A stretch of 64,000 bases of DNA. Origin: Aerococcus urinae (GTDB taxonomy: Bacteria > Bacillota > Bacilli > Lactobacillales > Aerococcaceae). This document shows positions 39,635-48,255 of the stretch, in pieces (the first letter of the stretch is position 1; every line of letters begins with the position of its first letter). The stretch is taken from the NCBI RefSeq assembly GCF_001543175.1, contig NZ_CP014161.1, forward strand, positions 992,001 to 1,056,000, read 5' to 3'. The notes under the pieces are model-generated. The model was not told where the DNA came from. It made no database searches and saw only the letters and a list, made by a program, of their open reading frames with translations. Made by a program: the position numbers and the translations under genes.

Positions 39635-40897
39635 TTATTCCTCCGTGTTATTTTCTTCTTCATAGATGGTTTTACCTAGCTCTTGAACTTCTGCTTTCAA
39701 CTGTTTATTTTCAACATTAGATTCATCATATAAGCGCTCCATATGTTTCTTATCGCGAGTATCAAAGTCGTATTCCTCATCAATACGATCAATTTCATGT
39801 TTTATCAATCGGTCTCTAATTTTGTTTTCTCGATGAATTTTACGGTAACGTAATAGCCATTGAATAATTAATAACGCCATCACAAAAATACCTAAATAAC
39901 CAATTAAGGGGAAGAGATAAGCCACCAGAGTTTCAAAGCCGATAAATGAAAGAGCGAAGCCAACCACTACTAAGATAATCATTGCTTTTGAAAAATATTG
40001 CGGTTTAGTACGGACCACCCTTTTAGCAAGCGCATAGTAGGTCCCAATCGCTGTGTTATAAATCATACCGAAAATGATCAAGGCCATAATCATTCCCAAA
40101 ATCGGATGAACCTTGTTATATAGCTCCAGTAAAGGCATAGAACTGCTTGCAACGCTATTAATATTTAAACTGATAGAAAAAAAGGAGGCAAAGAGTAATA
40201 AAGTCACCAAGGCTCCCCCAAAGAATCCACCAACCCCAGCTTGTTTAGGACTATATTGCTCACCTCCGATGACCATAGCCATCGACATGGCTAGCATAAG
40301 AGCTAAACAGGAATAATTAATAGTAGAAATAAACCAATTGGGTAAGGTTGTTTCTTGGGCTGCAGAGATAGTCATCGCTTCGTCAAAGCCAAGCGGTTGT
40401 TGGACCAGTGTATAAATGAGCAGAGCGATTAGAAAAATAATCACAAAGGGAGTTATGGCACCAATCAAAGTGGTTACCTTATCGACGTCCAAATAAGCTG
40501 TTGCGATCACTAAAATAGATAAGACTAGAGCTCCGATCCAAATTGGCCAATCAAACTGTTGGTTGAGATTAGTCCCTGCCCCAGCAATCATCACAAATCC
40601 GGTACAAAAAAGATTAAAATTAATAATAAAGTCAATCACTTTAGAAACAAAGGGAGAAGAAATATGGTTAAAGACTTCACTGTGTTCTTGAGCCTTGTAG
40701 TAGGAACCAAATTGAAGGAGAACTACGCCACCCACAATAAATAGAAGCGCTGAAAGGCAGAGACCAACAATTCCCCACTTACCAAAAGAAACAAAATACT
40801 GTAACATTTCCTTTCCAGAAGCAAAACCGGCACCGATAATTACTCCTAAATAAGCAAGCCCAATATGGACCATATTTTTAATTTTCTGATTTTGCAT
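39635..40897 (-). CDS. YkvI-like membrane transporter
   Basis: Integral membrane protein of about eleven hydrophobic segments, related to Bacillus YkvI and the amino-acid/sodium symporter fold. The family start VHIGLAYLGVIIGAGFASGKEMLQYF is visible. The frame is open to a TTG at 40987, but AAGGA eight bases before the ATG at 40897 gives the better start (420 residues). A charged C-terminal tail of about 60 residues (roughly 360-420) looks like a cytosolic coiled coil. Substrate unknown. Confidence 0.85.
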   Translation of the reverse strand: MQNQKIKNMVHIGLAYLGVIIGAGFASGKEMLQYFVSFGKWGIVGLCLSALLFIVGGVVLLQFGSYYKAQEHSEVFNHISSPFVSKVIDFIINFNLFCTGFVMIAGAGTNLNQQFDWPIWIGALVLSILVIATAYLDVDKVTTLIGAITPFVIIFLIALLIYTLVQQPLGFDEAMTISAAQETTLPNWFISTINYSCLALMLAMSMAMVIGGEQYSPKQAGVGGFFGGALVTLLLFASFFSISLNINSVASSSMPLLELYNKVHPILGMIMALIIFGMIYNTAIGTYYALAKRVVRTKPQYFSKAMIILVVVGFALSFIGFETLVAYLFPLIGYLGIFVMALLIIQWLLRYRKIHRENKIRDRLIKHEIDRIDEEYDFDTRDKKHMERLYDESNVENKQLKAEVQELGKTIYEEENNTEE

Positions 40898-41010
40898 TGC
40901 TAAATCCTTTCTTATTTTCGCTTGCTTTCTTTCATTTACTTGATGAATTCTTGTTGATGAATTCTTGCTCGCTATTTTCTTAACCAATCCCTTCTCATTC
41001 TAGAAATAAA

Positions 41011-41076
41011 GGGCAGAAGTAATCGTTCCTTTCCTTAGTCTTAATGGCTATCAGAAAGTAACCATCACTTCTGCCC
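41011..41076 (-). terminator. Long-loop hairpin between the flavoprotein and YkvI-like genes
   Basis: GGGCAGAAGT (41011-41020) and ACTTCTGCCC (41067-41076) form a perfect 10-bp stem around 46 bases. On the minus strand it is followed by TTTATTT, so it can act as the terminator of the flavoprotein gene. Confidence 0.6.
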
Positions 41077-41099
41077 GTAAAATGTATTAGTTGACTTAA

Positions 41100-42917
41100 T
41101 TAAGCCTTAACCATAGACTGTGCTGCTTTACGCCCCTGGTGAATAATCCCTGAAATTGCCGTACCAGAGCCAGGATAATAAGGACCAATCCATTCACCGG
41201 CATTAAGCCCCGCTGCATATAAGCCAGGAATCACTTGACCGAAAATATCGAGTACTTGGCCATCAGTATTAATTCTTAGCCCCCCAAGCGAGCCCAGATT
41301 ACTTGCTGAATTTTGATAAGCATAGTAAGGCGCTTGATCAAGAGGCTGGATGCCAGTTTTTCTTTCATATAAGGGATCCAAGCCTTCCTGAGCATAACGG
41401 TTCCACTCTTCAACGGTAGCGTGTAAGTTATCATAGGGAATATCAAGTTTTTGGGCTAATTCTTCCAAGCTGTCTGCACTAATCACAAGACCTGCTTCAA
41501 TATCTGCCTGGATATTTTCTTCAGTCCAAGGACTTCCTGGAGCGCCTAATGTTCCACGGTCAAAAATCATATAAGTTGGCTTGAATAATTTTTTCTCTTC
41601 TTGAAAAATTGCCCGATAGTGATAAGCATAAGTCGCATCTTCACAAACAAAACGATTGCCTTGTCCATTAACTATAATCATTGGCAAAGTAGCCACTCGA
41701 TTATCCGTTGCGTTACCAGTTTTCCCGCAAAAGTCAATACATCCTCCAAATCCACCAATAGCCGCCCCTACAGACTGGCCTAAGAGAATTCCATCCCCCG
41801 TATTGGTTGCTGTTGAAAGGCAGGTATTATATTTTAAATCATGGTAGTGTTGAGGGCTTAAATCACGGGCTAAGGCTGGATTATGGTCAATGGAAGCCGT
41901 TGCTAAGACAACTCCCTGATTAGCAAGGTAAAACTGTCTTTCTCCTGCCGATTTAGCAAGCAGTCCTACCACCTTTTTCCCTTGATGAACTAAGGAAACT
42001 GCCGTGGTATTATACTTAATCTCAGCTCCCGCTACTAAGGCCGCTTGGAGGAGATGTTGAGTTAAGACCACCCCCTGGCCTCCGGCACCTCCCCCTTCAT
42101 AGACATGGATACGATCAGCATGGAGATCTTCTTCAACATAAGGAATATGACTATGTCCATATACCGAAGTCCAATGAATACCTAAGTCTTCTAACCATTT
42201 TATATTTTCTGGAGCGCCTTGGGCTAGATCTTTAACCAGTTCTGGATCAACAGTCTCTTCTCCCGCCTTAAGCCACAAGCGGTAATGCTTTTCGGGAGTG
42301 TCATCTGCGAAGTCGGTAAATTCTTTTTGCTGGTCAGTCCCTGCTGCTTGAAGGACTCCGCCTGAATAATTGGTGGTTCCACCAGCAATACCCGCCTTTT
42401 CACAAATTAAAACTTTGAGCCCCGCTTGACTGGCTTCGACAGCCGCCGCTAGGCCCGCTCCTCCAGCCCCAACCACAATAACGTCATAGGTCCCAACCGG
42501 CTCAAGGTCATCACGATAGGCTGTTGCCGCTTCTACCGGAGAAGTATTTTTAGGACCGGATTTAGTCTGTTTGCTAGCCGAAGAAGTCGCATCTATTCCA
42601 TCCTCAACCTTAGCAAAAATACTAGGGTTCAAGGCATCAGTTGTTGATATTTTTCCTTGAGCGAGTGCAACCGCTTTTTCGACAGCTGACCGCAAGGCCC
42701 GGGTTGAAAAACTGGCTCCAGTGATAGCATCCACACTACTAGACCCCTTGGCTAAGATATTTTTCTTCATTTGTTCAATTCCTAGACCACCAACCAGGGC
42801 CTGGTCACTATAATCCACATCAAGGGAATCGATTTTTCCTAGCTTTGGATCAATGCCTACTTCTACTTGAATTGGACCATGGAAGCCCTCCACCACTGCT
42901 TTAAACTTATTACTCAT
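41100..42917 (-). CDS. FMN- and FAD-binding reductase (fumarate/urocanate reductase family)
   Basis: Soluble flavoenzyme of 605 residues with no signal peptide. An N-terminal FMN-binding domain (about 5-90) has the motif DAITGASFST (63-72), in which Ser or Thr is the usual covalent attachment residue. A linker leads to a FAD domain with GAGGAG (150-155) and GLKVLICEKAG. The C terminus has PGLYAAG and YYPGSGTAISGIIHQGRKAA. In fumarate reductases this last motif usually carries a substrate-binding Arg in an NRxGGNA context, and here that Arg is absent. It may reduce an enoate other than fumarate. Related cytosolic NADH-linked reductases occur in Lactobacillales. Confidence 0.85.
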   Translation of the reverse strand: MSNKFKAVVEGFHGPIQVEVGIDPKLGKIDSLDVDYSDQALVGGLGIEQMKKNILAKGSSSVDAITGASFSTRALRSAVEKAVALAQGKISTTDALNPSIFAKVEDGIDATSSASKQTKSGPKNTSPVEAATAYRDDLEPVGTYDVIVVGAGGAGLAAAVEASQAGLKVLICEKAGIAGGTTNYSGGVLQAAGTDQQKEFTDFADDTPEKHYRLWLKAGEETVDPELVKDLAQGAPENIKWLEDLGIHWTSVYGHSHIPYVEEDLHADRIHVYEGGGAGGQGVVLTQHLLQAALVAGAEIKYNTTAVSLVHQGKKVVGLLAKSAGERQFYLANQGVVLATASIDHNPALARDLSPQHYHDLKYNTCLSTATNTGDGILLGQSVGAAIGGFGGCIDFCGKTGNATDNRVATLPMIIVNGQGNRFVCEDATYAYHYRAIFQEEKKLFKPTYMIFDRGTLGAPGSPWTEENIQADIEAGLVISADSLEELAQKLDIPYDNLHATVEEWNRYAQEGLDPLYERKTGIQPLDQAPYYAYQNSASNLGSLGGLRINTDGQVLDIFGQVIPGLYAAGLNAGEWIGPYYPGSGTAISGIIHQGRKAAQSMVKA

Positions 42918-43031
42918 AATTACATAACCCTTTCTTTTTTAATAGGAAAATCTTCTTATTGCTAGTGTACCATGAAAGCACTTTCCTACTAAAGCAAACT
43001 AAGAATGGCATAAGAAAAAACTAGTCTAAAT

Positions 43032-43916
43032 CTAATTTTCAACCTTAACCACTGGAATAATTGGCACCTCAATGCCTTTATTCATAAAGGTTTGGTAAAG
43101 AGCGTTCTGCATCAACATCTTATTTTGTCCAATAGCATCATAACTGGTAAAGAATTCAACAAAAACCTTATAGGCGCTATTTCCTACCTCGATCCGAATC
43201 TTAGGCTTTTTATCTGCTCCTAAACTCTCCATTTTTCGTTCAAAGATTTCTAAGGATTCATCGTCGCATTTATCCATAAACTTACTGTATTGTTCATAAG
43301 CTACCCGAGCGGTAATTTTCATCACTTCTTCAGTATTTTCTCTGAAATCAACTGGTACCATGACATCAACCACGACAAAGGGGCTGTCATGATTGTAATT
43401 ATATACAGCGTGGTCAAATATCCAACGGTTAGGTACCGAAACATAGCGTCCGGTATAAGAGCGTTTTTCAGTTAACTTGCCGATCTCAGCCAAGTTAATT
43501 TGTAAAAAATCAAAATCAACCACTTCACCGGAAACGCCATTAATATCAATTGCACTACCTATTCTCAGGGGCGAGCGAACATAGATATAAATATAAGCAA
43601 CCAAGTCAACGATAATGTCTTTAGACGCTAAGGCCGCAAAACCAACCACGATAATAATCATTACACCGAATAATTCCACTCGGGTAAACCAAATACTTAA
43701 AATAAAAAAACTAATTAAAAGGATCAAGATTAAACGGGTGACTCGGATAAAGGCCTGCGCTGTACTATCGCGTTTAAATAAGCGGGGTAAAAACCATCCC
43801 AAGGCTTTCATAAATAAAAACCCGATTAATATAAGTCCTAGAGAAATCAAGACATTTTTGACAAATAAATCGGAATCAGATTGGTCACTGTTTAAATAAT
43901 CTAAGAATTGATGCAT
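43032..43916 (-). CDS. Mechanosensitive channel of the MscS family
   Basis: Small-conductance osmotic release channel type, 294 residues. There are three N-terminal hydrophobic segments, then the beta domain motif GSAIDINGVSGEVVDFDFLQINL and a C-terminal cytosolic domain (about 190-290). The pore-lining third helix runs GFAALASKDIIVDLVAYIYI. It lies beside the flavin genes without overlap, so functional linkage is not indicated. Confidence 0.93.
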   Translation of the reverse strand: MHQFLDYLNSDQSDSDLFVKNVLISLGLILIGFLFMKALGWFLPRLFKRDSTAQAFIRVTRLILILLISFFILSIWFTRVELFGVMIIIVVGFAALASKDIIVDLVAYIYIYVRSPLRIGSAIDINGVSGEVVDFDFLQINLAEIGKLTEKRSYTGRYVSVPNRWIFDHAVYNYNHDSPFVVVDVMVPVDFRENTEEVMKITARVAYEQYSKFMDKCDDESLEIFERKMESLGADKKPKIRIEVGNSAYKVFVEFFTSYDAIGQNKMLMQNALYQTFMNKGIEVPIIPVVKVEN

Positions 43917-44051
43917 GCCCTCACCCTTTAAACAATAAAAAATTAGTCACACTACTTATGCTTAGTTTAGCATGTATTTATAGATTTGTACCGTCCAATC
44001 TAGCAGGCCTATTTTATCTGTTTTCCAAGCGAAGAAAAGACCAGACTAAAA

Positions 44052-44104
44052 TGTAGTGCCCCCCAAAAGTTGAATTCTTGGTCCAACTTTTGGGGGGCAC
44101 TACA
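44052..44104. repeat. Palindromic pair of IS-end-like 21-base repeats
   Basis: TGTAGTGCCCCCCAAAAGTTG (44052-44072) is repeated inverted at 44084-44104 with 11 bases between, 21 perfect base pairs. The 5'-TG start and the CCCCAAAAGTTGG-like core resemble ends of IS3/IS150-group elements, but no transposase is present. It could also serve as a strong hairpin after the TetR gene. The IS assignment is by resemblance from memory. Confidence 0.6.
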
Positions 44105-44133
44105 CAAAGGCCACCTCTCTACAAATATAAAGC

Positions 44134-44152
44134 CCAACTTATTAGGGGCACC
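44134..44152. repeat. Degenerate third copy of the IS-end-like repeat
   Basis: CCAACTTATTAGGGGCACC matches CCAACTTTTGGGGGGCAC of the palindrome at 44084-44101 with few changes and the same polarity. It supports a decayed mobile element just before the TetR stop codon. Confidence 0.5.
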
Positions 44153-44161
44153 ATAAAATAT

Positions 44162-44806
44162 TTACTTGCTTTTGAGGTAGTCCGGTCGTTCAGAGACTTC
44201 TAGCTGAACATCATTTAAAATCTTTTGAATTTTTTCTTTAGTGATGTATAGGCGACTGACCATGTCAGAATCTTGAAACATTTCTAAAACCGCCCCAGGC
44301 GCATTCCTGAGTTCCCATTGAGTAATCTCGATCATTGGAATCCGCATATCTTCCTTTACCCAACGACTGATCATCTCCAAACATCCCGCTGAAGCAAAAG
44401 AAAAAGCATAGAGATCTTCAGTAGACACATAGTCACTGCCACTGGCTGCTTGTTTCATTTTAATTAGCCACTGATAAAAATTTTCAAAAATGAAATGTGA
44501 AAAGGAATTTTGTCCTACTGTTTTAAAGGCTTCCTGGTAATAAAGCGGATCCTTAGCAACAATATAATAATATTCAGCCACTGACCTGGCATAGAACTCT
44601 AAACTCTTTTCATAGGGTGAACTATTCTCAGCCAATTCTCTGACAAAATAATAATTCATCACATCATACTTATCATGAAAACGGCGGTAAAAAGTTGACC
44701 GAGCAACGCCGGCTTCTTTTAATATATCTTCAACAACAATATGATCAAAACCCTTTTCAACCATTAAATAACGAAAAGCATTGGTAATTCGATTCTTAAT
44801 TTTCAT
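44162..44806 (-). CDS. TetR-family transcriptional regulator
   Basis: DNA-binding regulator of 214 residues. The N-terminal TetR HTH is visible as VEDILKEAGVARSTFYRRFHDKYDVMNYYF (about residues 22-51), with a C-terminal ligand domain that is aromatic-rich. It is divergent from the three-FMN-repeat/PAS protein gene, so that gene is its likely target. Near-identical 13-base repeats lie in the shared upstream region. Ligand unknown. Confidence 0.92.
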   Translation of the reverse strand: MKIKNRITNAFRYLMVEKGFDHIVVEDILKEAGVARSTFYRRFHDKYDVMNYYFVRELAENSSPYEKSLEFYARSVAEYYYIVAKDPLYYQEAFKTVGQNSFSHFIFENFYQWLIKMKQAASGSDYVSTEDLYAFSFASAGCLEMISRWVKEDMRIPMIEITQWELRNAPGAVLEMFQDSDMVSRLYITKEKIQKILNDVQLEVSERPDYLKSK

Positions 44807-44836
44807 TGACGGACTCTCCCCTCACTAGCCTTTATT

Positions 44837-44919
44837 TTATAAGTAAGCTCTCATAAAAACAAAGGAAATATTTTGTATCGCTAAGAAGTAATCCCTTTAT
44901 GATAAATTATAAGTAAACT
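44837..44919. promoter_or_regulatory. Two direct repeats between the TetR and FMN-PAS genes
   Basis: TTATAAGTAAGCT starting at 44837 and TTATAAGTAAACT starting at 44907 differ at one base and are exactly 70 bases apart, about seven DNA turns. The first overlaps the -10 region of the TetR gene on the minus strand. The second lies about 100 bases before the FMN-PAS gene. They are candidate TetR operator sites. The function is inferred. Confidence 0.5.
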
Positions 44920-45017
44920 AAAGAATTAGGGGGCAAGGATTCATAGATATTGTGAAAAAATAGATAAGTAGTGATTTTCATGATTAAAATCATAATTTAA
45001 GAAAAGGAGAATCGATT

Positions 45018-46661
45018 ATGGCTAAATATAAAGCAGGAGTTTATTCTGGTGATGCCCAGGGCTTTGCTGGGCCACTAAAGGTTAATGTTACAGTCAATGA
45101 AGAGGCTATTGAAAAAATTGATGTCATTATTCAAAAAGAAACGCCTAATGTTGGCGGCAAAGCACTTCCTATTCTTATCGAGCGTGCTCTAGAAAATAAT
45201 TCTGTGGATATTGATGGGGTTTCCGGGGCTTCAGGAACAACTAAGGCCTTTAAAAAAGCAGTGGGCAAGGCCCTAAACCGGGCACAGGGCATTGAGGAAA
45301 AAGAAATTAGCTATACGCCAGGAACCTATGCTGGTGAAGCCAAGGGATTCTCAGCCCACATTCAAGTTAATGTTACTGTTTCAAAAGATACGATTGAAAA
45401 CATTGAAGTTACCCAACAATATGATACAGCTGAAATTGGCGGGAGAGCCATGCCAATAGTCATTAAACGGATTCTTGAGGCGAATTCAACAGAAGTTGAT
45501 GGCGTTTCTGGGGCTTCCCTCTCCTCAAACGGGATTAAAAATGCCGTGAACTTTGCCTTAGAAGTTGCTAGTGGCCAACGCGAACCTTTAGCTAAATACA
45601 AGGCAGGTAAGTATACTTCTGAAAGTGATGACATGCGCGTGACCATGACTTTCTCCAAAAACGCCATTGAAGACCTTCAGTATGACTTAACTAGCGATAA
45701 ATTGGTGGACCAAAAACCGGCTATTGATAAAATGCGCCAACAAATCCTTGATCTGCAAGAGTTTGAATTTGACTCGATTTCAGGAGCTAGTCAATCGAGC
45801 CAACAGATGCGTCAAAATACCATGCATATCTTAACCGACGCTTCGGATATCACTTATGAAGACCGCCTATCTGAATCCCCTATCAAAGATGAAATGCGGG
45901 TAAACTTTAAAAATGGTAGTTTGACCCTCGAACAAATTAACGCTATTTTGAATGCCATTGGGGAAGAACTGATCTTTGTTGGACCAGACTTACGTTTCCA
46001 GTACTTTAACGAAGATGCTAAGACATATACCTATTCAACTTCTCACCTAGGCGAGTTGTACACTGACTGCCACCCACCACAAGCCCGTGGTGTTTCCAGA
46101 AAACTAGCCTATGAATTAGCAACCAGACAAAGAAAAAGTTATTCATTCTGGTATGTCGACGGCAATGGTGATAAATTATTTATTACCTACCAGGCCTTGT
46201 TTGATAGTCAAGGAAAATACATTGGTTTATTAGGTTGGACCTATAATGGACAAGGTATCCTTGATACCATCGATGAACCTGTTCGTCGCGGCAGCTTTGG
46301 CGACCCAAATATTCCAAACAAATTATTAAATGAAACGGAAGAAGAATTAGAAGAGTACTATGCAACTAAGGTTGAAAATGACCCTGGCCGCGATTACACG
46401 GTAAGAGAATTAAAACGCTTAGATCGGGTGGCGGCTATGGACGGCGAAAATCTTGATAGCATGTCAAGCCCAACTGTCAAGAAGAGTGGCAAAGATGAGG
46501 AAGCCAAGGCAAGTCCTAACGAAGACACTATCTCTAGTGCCTCCTTAAAAGAAGATGAAGTCCAAGCTGGAAAAGCAGAAATTGAAGAAAATCAAAGCAA
46601 TGATAAAGAAAATGACGATAAGCAAACCGACACTAATTCCTCACCTTCAACCCTTTATTAA
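45018..46661 (+). CDS. Protein with three FMN-binding repeats and a PAS-like domain
   Basis: Cytosolic protein of 547 residues without signal peptide or membrane helix. It has three FMN_bind-like repeats at about 3-92, 97-187 and 193-275. Each ends in the flavin motif: DGVSGASGTT (66-75), DGVSGASLSS (161-170) and DSISGASQSS (252-261). The last residue of the core motif, normally Thr or Ser for covalent FMN attachment, is Thr in the first repeat and Ser in the others. A PAS-like domain (about 305-420) with LIFVGPDLRFQYFNED and HPPQARGVSRKLAYELAT resembles the DUF438-type PAS. The last 75 residues are acidic and probably disordered. AAAAGGAG precedes the ATG. Function unknown; perhaps electron transfer or redox sensing. 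Confidence 0.85.
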   Translation: MAKYKAGVYSGDAQGFAGPLKVNVTVNEEAIEKIDVIIQKETPNVGGKALPILIERALENNSVDIDGVSGASGTTKAFKKAVGKALNRAQGIEEKEISYTPGTYAGEAKGFSAHIQVNVTVSKDTIENIEVTQQYDTAEIGGRAMPIVIKRILEANSTEVDGVSGASLSSNGIKNAVNFALEVASGQREPLAKYKAGKYTSESDDMRVTMTFSKNAIEDLQYDLTSDKLVDQKPAIDKMRQQILDLQEFEFDSISGASQSSQQMRQNTMHILTDASDITYEDRLSESPIKDEMRVNFKNGSLTLEQINAILNAIGEELIFVGPDLRFQYFNEDAKTYTYSTSHLGELYTDCHPPQARGVSRKLAYELATRQRKSYSFWYVDGNGDKLFITYQALFDSQGKYIGLLGWTYNGQGILDTIDEPVRRGSFGDPNIPNKLLNETEEELEEYYATKVENDPGRDYTVRELKRLDRVAAMDGENLDSMSSPTVKKSGKDEEAKASPNEDTISSASLKEDEVQAGKAEIEENQSNDKENDDKQTDTNSSPSTLY

Positions 46662-46681
46662 ACTCATTTTACGCGACTAGG

Positions 46682-46740
46682 AACAAATCAAAAGGCGACT
46701 GGGAAATCTATTCCTGGCCGCCTTTTGATTTGTTAAGAGT
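46682..46740. terminator. Bidirectional terminator after the FMN-PAS gene
   Basis: AACAAATCAAAAGGCG (46682-46697) and CGCCTTTTGATTTGTT (46719-46734) form a perfect 16-bp stem, with partly pairing CTGGGAAA and TTCCTGG in the loop. The RNase HI gene converges from the other side. Confidence 0.9.
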
Positions 46741-46762
46741 TTAGCACTTATGTCAAGCATTA

Positions 46763-47197
46763 TCATTTTACTGCAAGATATTTAATTTGCTGTTTTTGGT
46801 CTCTAGACTGGCGCATGGCTTGTCGGGCCAAATGGTCAGCTCCCTTGGTTTGGCTTTCAGGCACCCAGACTAAATTGAAATTTGCAAATTTATCTATTTG
46901 CTTTAAGCAAACTTTTAGCAAAGTCTTGTAGGGATCGCGCTTGTGATACTGTTTATTCACCGAATCTACCACAATACGGCTGTCACTTTGACAAAGAATC
47001 CACTCCGTCTCTCTCCCCTTCTTGAGCAGAGCATTTAAGGCATAGTGTAAGGCGTAAAACTCAGCCAAATGATTATCCATTCTCTCCGTCAAGCTATGTT
47101 TTAATTGGTATTGCTCACCATTTTCGAGCCATACACAACCTATACCAGCGTCCCCTGTCTCTACATCAACAGATGCATCAATGGTTAAGCGGATCAT
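46763..47197 (-). CDS. Ribonuclease HI-like protein
   Basis: RNase H fold protein of 144 residues, which would cut RNA in RNA-DNA hybrids. The catalytic acids appear as Asp in TIDASVD, Glu in HLAEFYAL, Asp in CQSDSRIVVDS and Asp in GADHLAR. GGAGG five bases before the ATG at 47197 decides the start. Its first 20 bases overlap the preceding gene's end. Short RNase HI proteins of this type occur in many Firmicutes. Confidence 0.9.
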   Translation of the reverse strand: MIRLTIDASVDVETGDAGIGCVWLENGEQYQLKHSLTERMDNHLAEFYALHYALNALLKKGRETEWILCQSDSRIVVDSVNKQYHKRDPYKTLLKVCLKQIDKFANFNLVWVPESQTKGADHLARQAMRQSRDQKQQIKYLAVK

Positions 47198-48125
47198 TTT
47201 GACCTCCAATGCCGTCATAAATTAAATTTCGGATTGTCCGAATTTTTTGATATTTCATATCATTCACTGCCTTAAGATGTCCCATGGTTTCTGTTAAACC
47301 CTTAAGTACCTCTTTGACTTCCATGTTTAAAGTATCAAAAAAAGGGTAAACAGCACAATAAAAGAGTAACCACTCTTGGTGCATAATTTCCATCAAAAAT
47401 GGATCATCTTGATAAGTATCATCGATATAATCAACACCAACTTTAAAATCTGGCTCTTCTGTGGCTAATTTTAAATCAGAAAAATCAACTAAGCGTTTTT
47501 CTCCTTGCCAGTCCCTTAAATAATAAGAACCCTTTTCATGGTTTTCTACCAAAAGATGGATTAAGTCCGTTTGAAAAATAAGATGAATTCGTTTGGATTG
47601 AAGAAGAATATAAATCAACTCTTTCGCTTCATCAAAGGGTAAGCTCTGTAAGTTTTGATAGATCAAAGTCTGTTCTTTAGCATTTAATAAGTCAGTACTC
47701 ATTATTTTCTCAGCGAATTCCTCAGGGGAAATAGGTAAGTCATCAGCTAGAGGCGAAAAATCAGCGGATGTCAAAAGATCTAAAAATTCATAAGGAATTT
47801 TACTAGCCTTTTCATTATTATAAGCCTCTTCTAACCCACTATAGCTATCCGCCAGAGCCTCAAAATATTGAATCCAATTATTGGTTGCATTGATACAATC
47901 TTGCTTAATAATTATCTCATCAAAAAGATCGATAGCTTCCTGGTAGCAGGCTTTTTCACAAAAAACTTCTAAAGCTGATTCTTGCAGGTTAGTCAATGTA
48001 TTAGCAATTTGTCGCGCTTGGTAAAAGAGATCGACCGCATCGTTATTGCGGTCGTCGAGATAAGCATCTACAGCTAGGCGTAAATACCGTTGTTCTTGTT
48101 TAGGAAATGATAGGGATTCCCCCAT
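47178..48125 (-). CDS. Helical repeat-like protein of unknown function
   Basis: I do not recognise this 315-residue protein. It looks all-helical. The first 110 residues (for example YLRLAVDAYLDDRNNDAVDLFYQARQI) resemble TPR-like units, with no signal peptide or membrane helix and a high acidic content. GAAAGAGGTAA six to seven bases before the ATG at 48125 sets the start. It overlaps the RNase HI gene, so the two are coupled. No function can be assigned. Confidence 0.7.
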   Translation of the reverse strand: MGESLSFPKQEQRYLRLAVDAYLDDRNNDAVDLFYQARQIANTLTNLQESALEVFCEKACYQEAIDLFDEIIIKQDCINATNNWIQYFEALADSYSGLEEAYNNEKASKIPYEFLDLLTSADFSPLADDLPISPEEFAEKIMSTDLLNAKEQTLIYQNLQSLPFDEAKELIYILLQSKRIHLIFQTDLIHLLVENHEKGSYYLRDWQGEKRLVDFSDLKLATEEPDFKVGVDYIDDTYQDDPFLMEIMHQEWLLFYCAVYPFFDTLNMEVKEVLKGLTETMGHLKAVNDMKYQKIRTIRNLIYDGIGGQNDPLNH

Positions 48126-48206
48126 ACGATTACCTCTTTCCGAGACTAAAAAATAGACCATATACAGTCCTAAAGCTCATTCATCATTGTAACAAATTAT
48201 AAAAGT

Positions 48207-48236
48207 AAAAAACAGACGAATTTTCGCCTGTTTTTT
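48207..48236 (-). terminator. Terminator of the fatty acid synthesis operon
   Basis: Minus strand AAAAAACAGGCGAA pairs with TTCGTCTGTTTTTT, with one G-U wobble, followed by the T tract. It lies 20 bases after accA. Confidence 0.88.
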
Positions 48237-48255
48237 CTTACTTAATTATTTAGAT

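Noticed and set aside
40940-40970. Direct repeat GATGAATTCTTG twice, upstream of the YkvI-like start
   Set aside because: Two short copies 15 bases apart fall in the discarded N-terminal extension of the frame. Too short to interpret.
44052-44152. CRISPR-like repeat
   Set aside because: There are only two inverted arms plus a degenerate copy, and no regular spacers or cas genes.
45362-45667. 101-codon minus-strand ORF opposite the FMN-PAS gene
   Set aside because: Antisense of a well-supported coding region, with no start signal.
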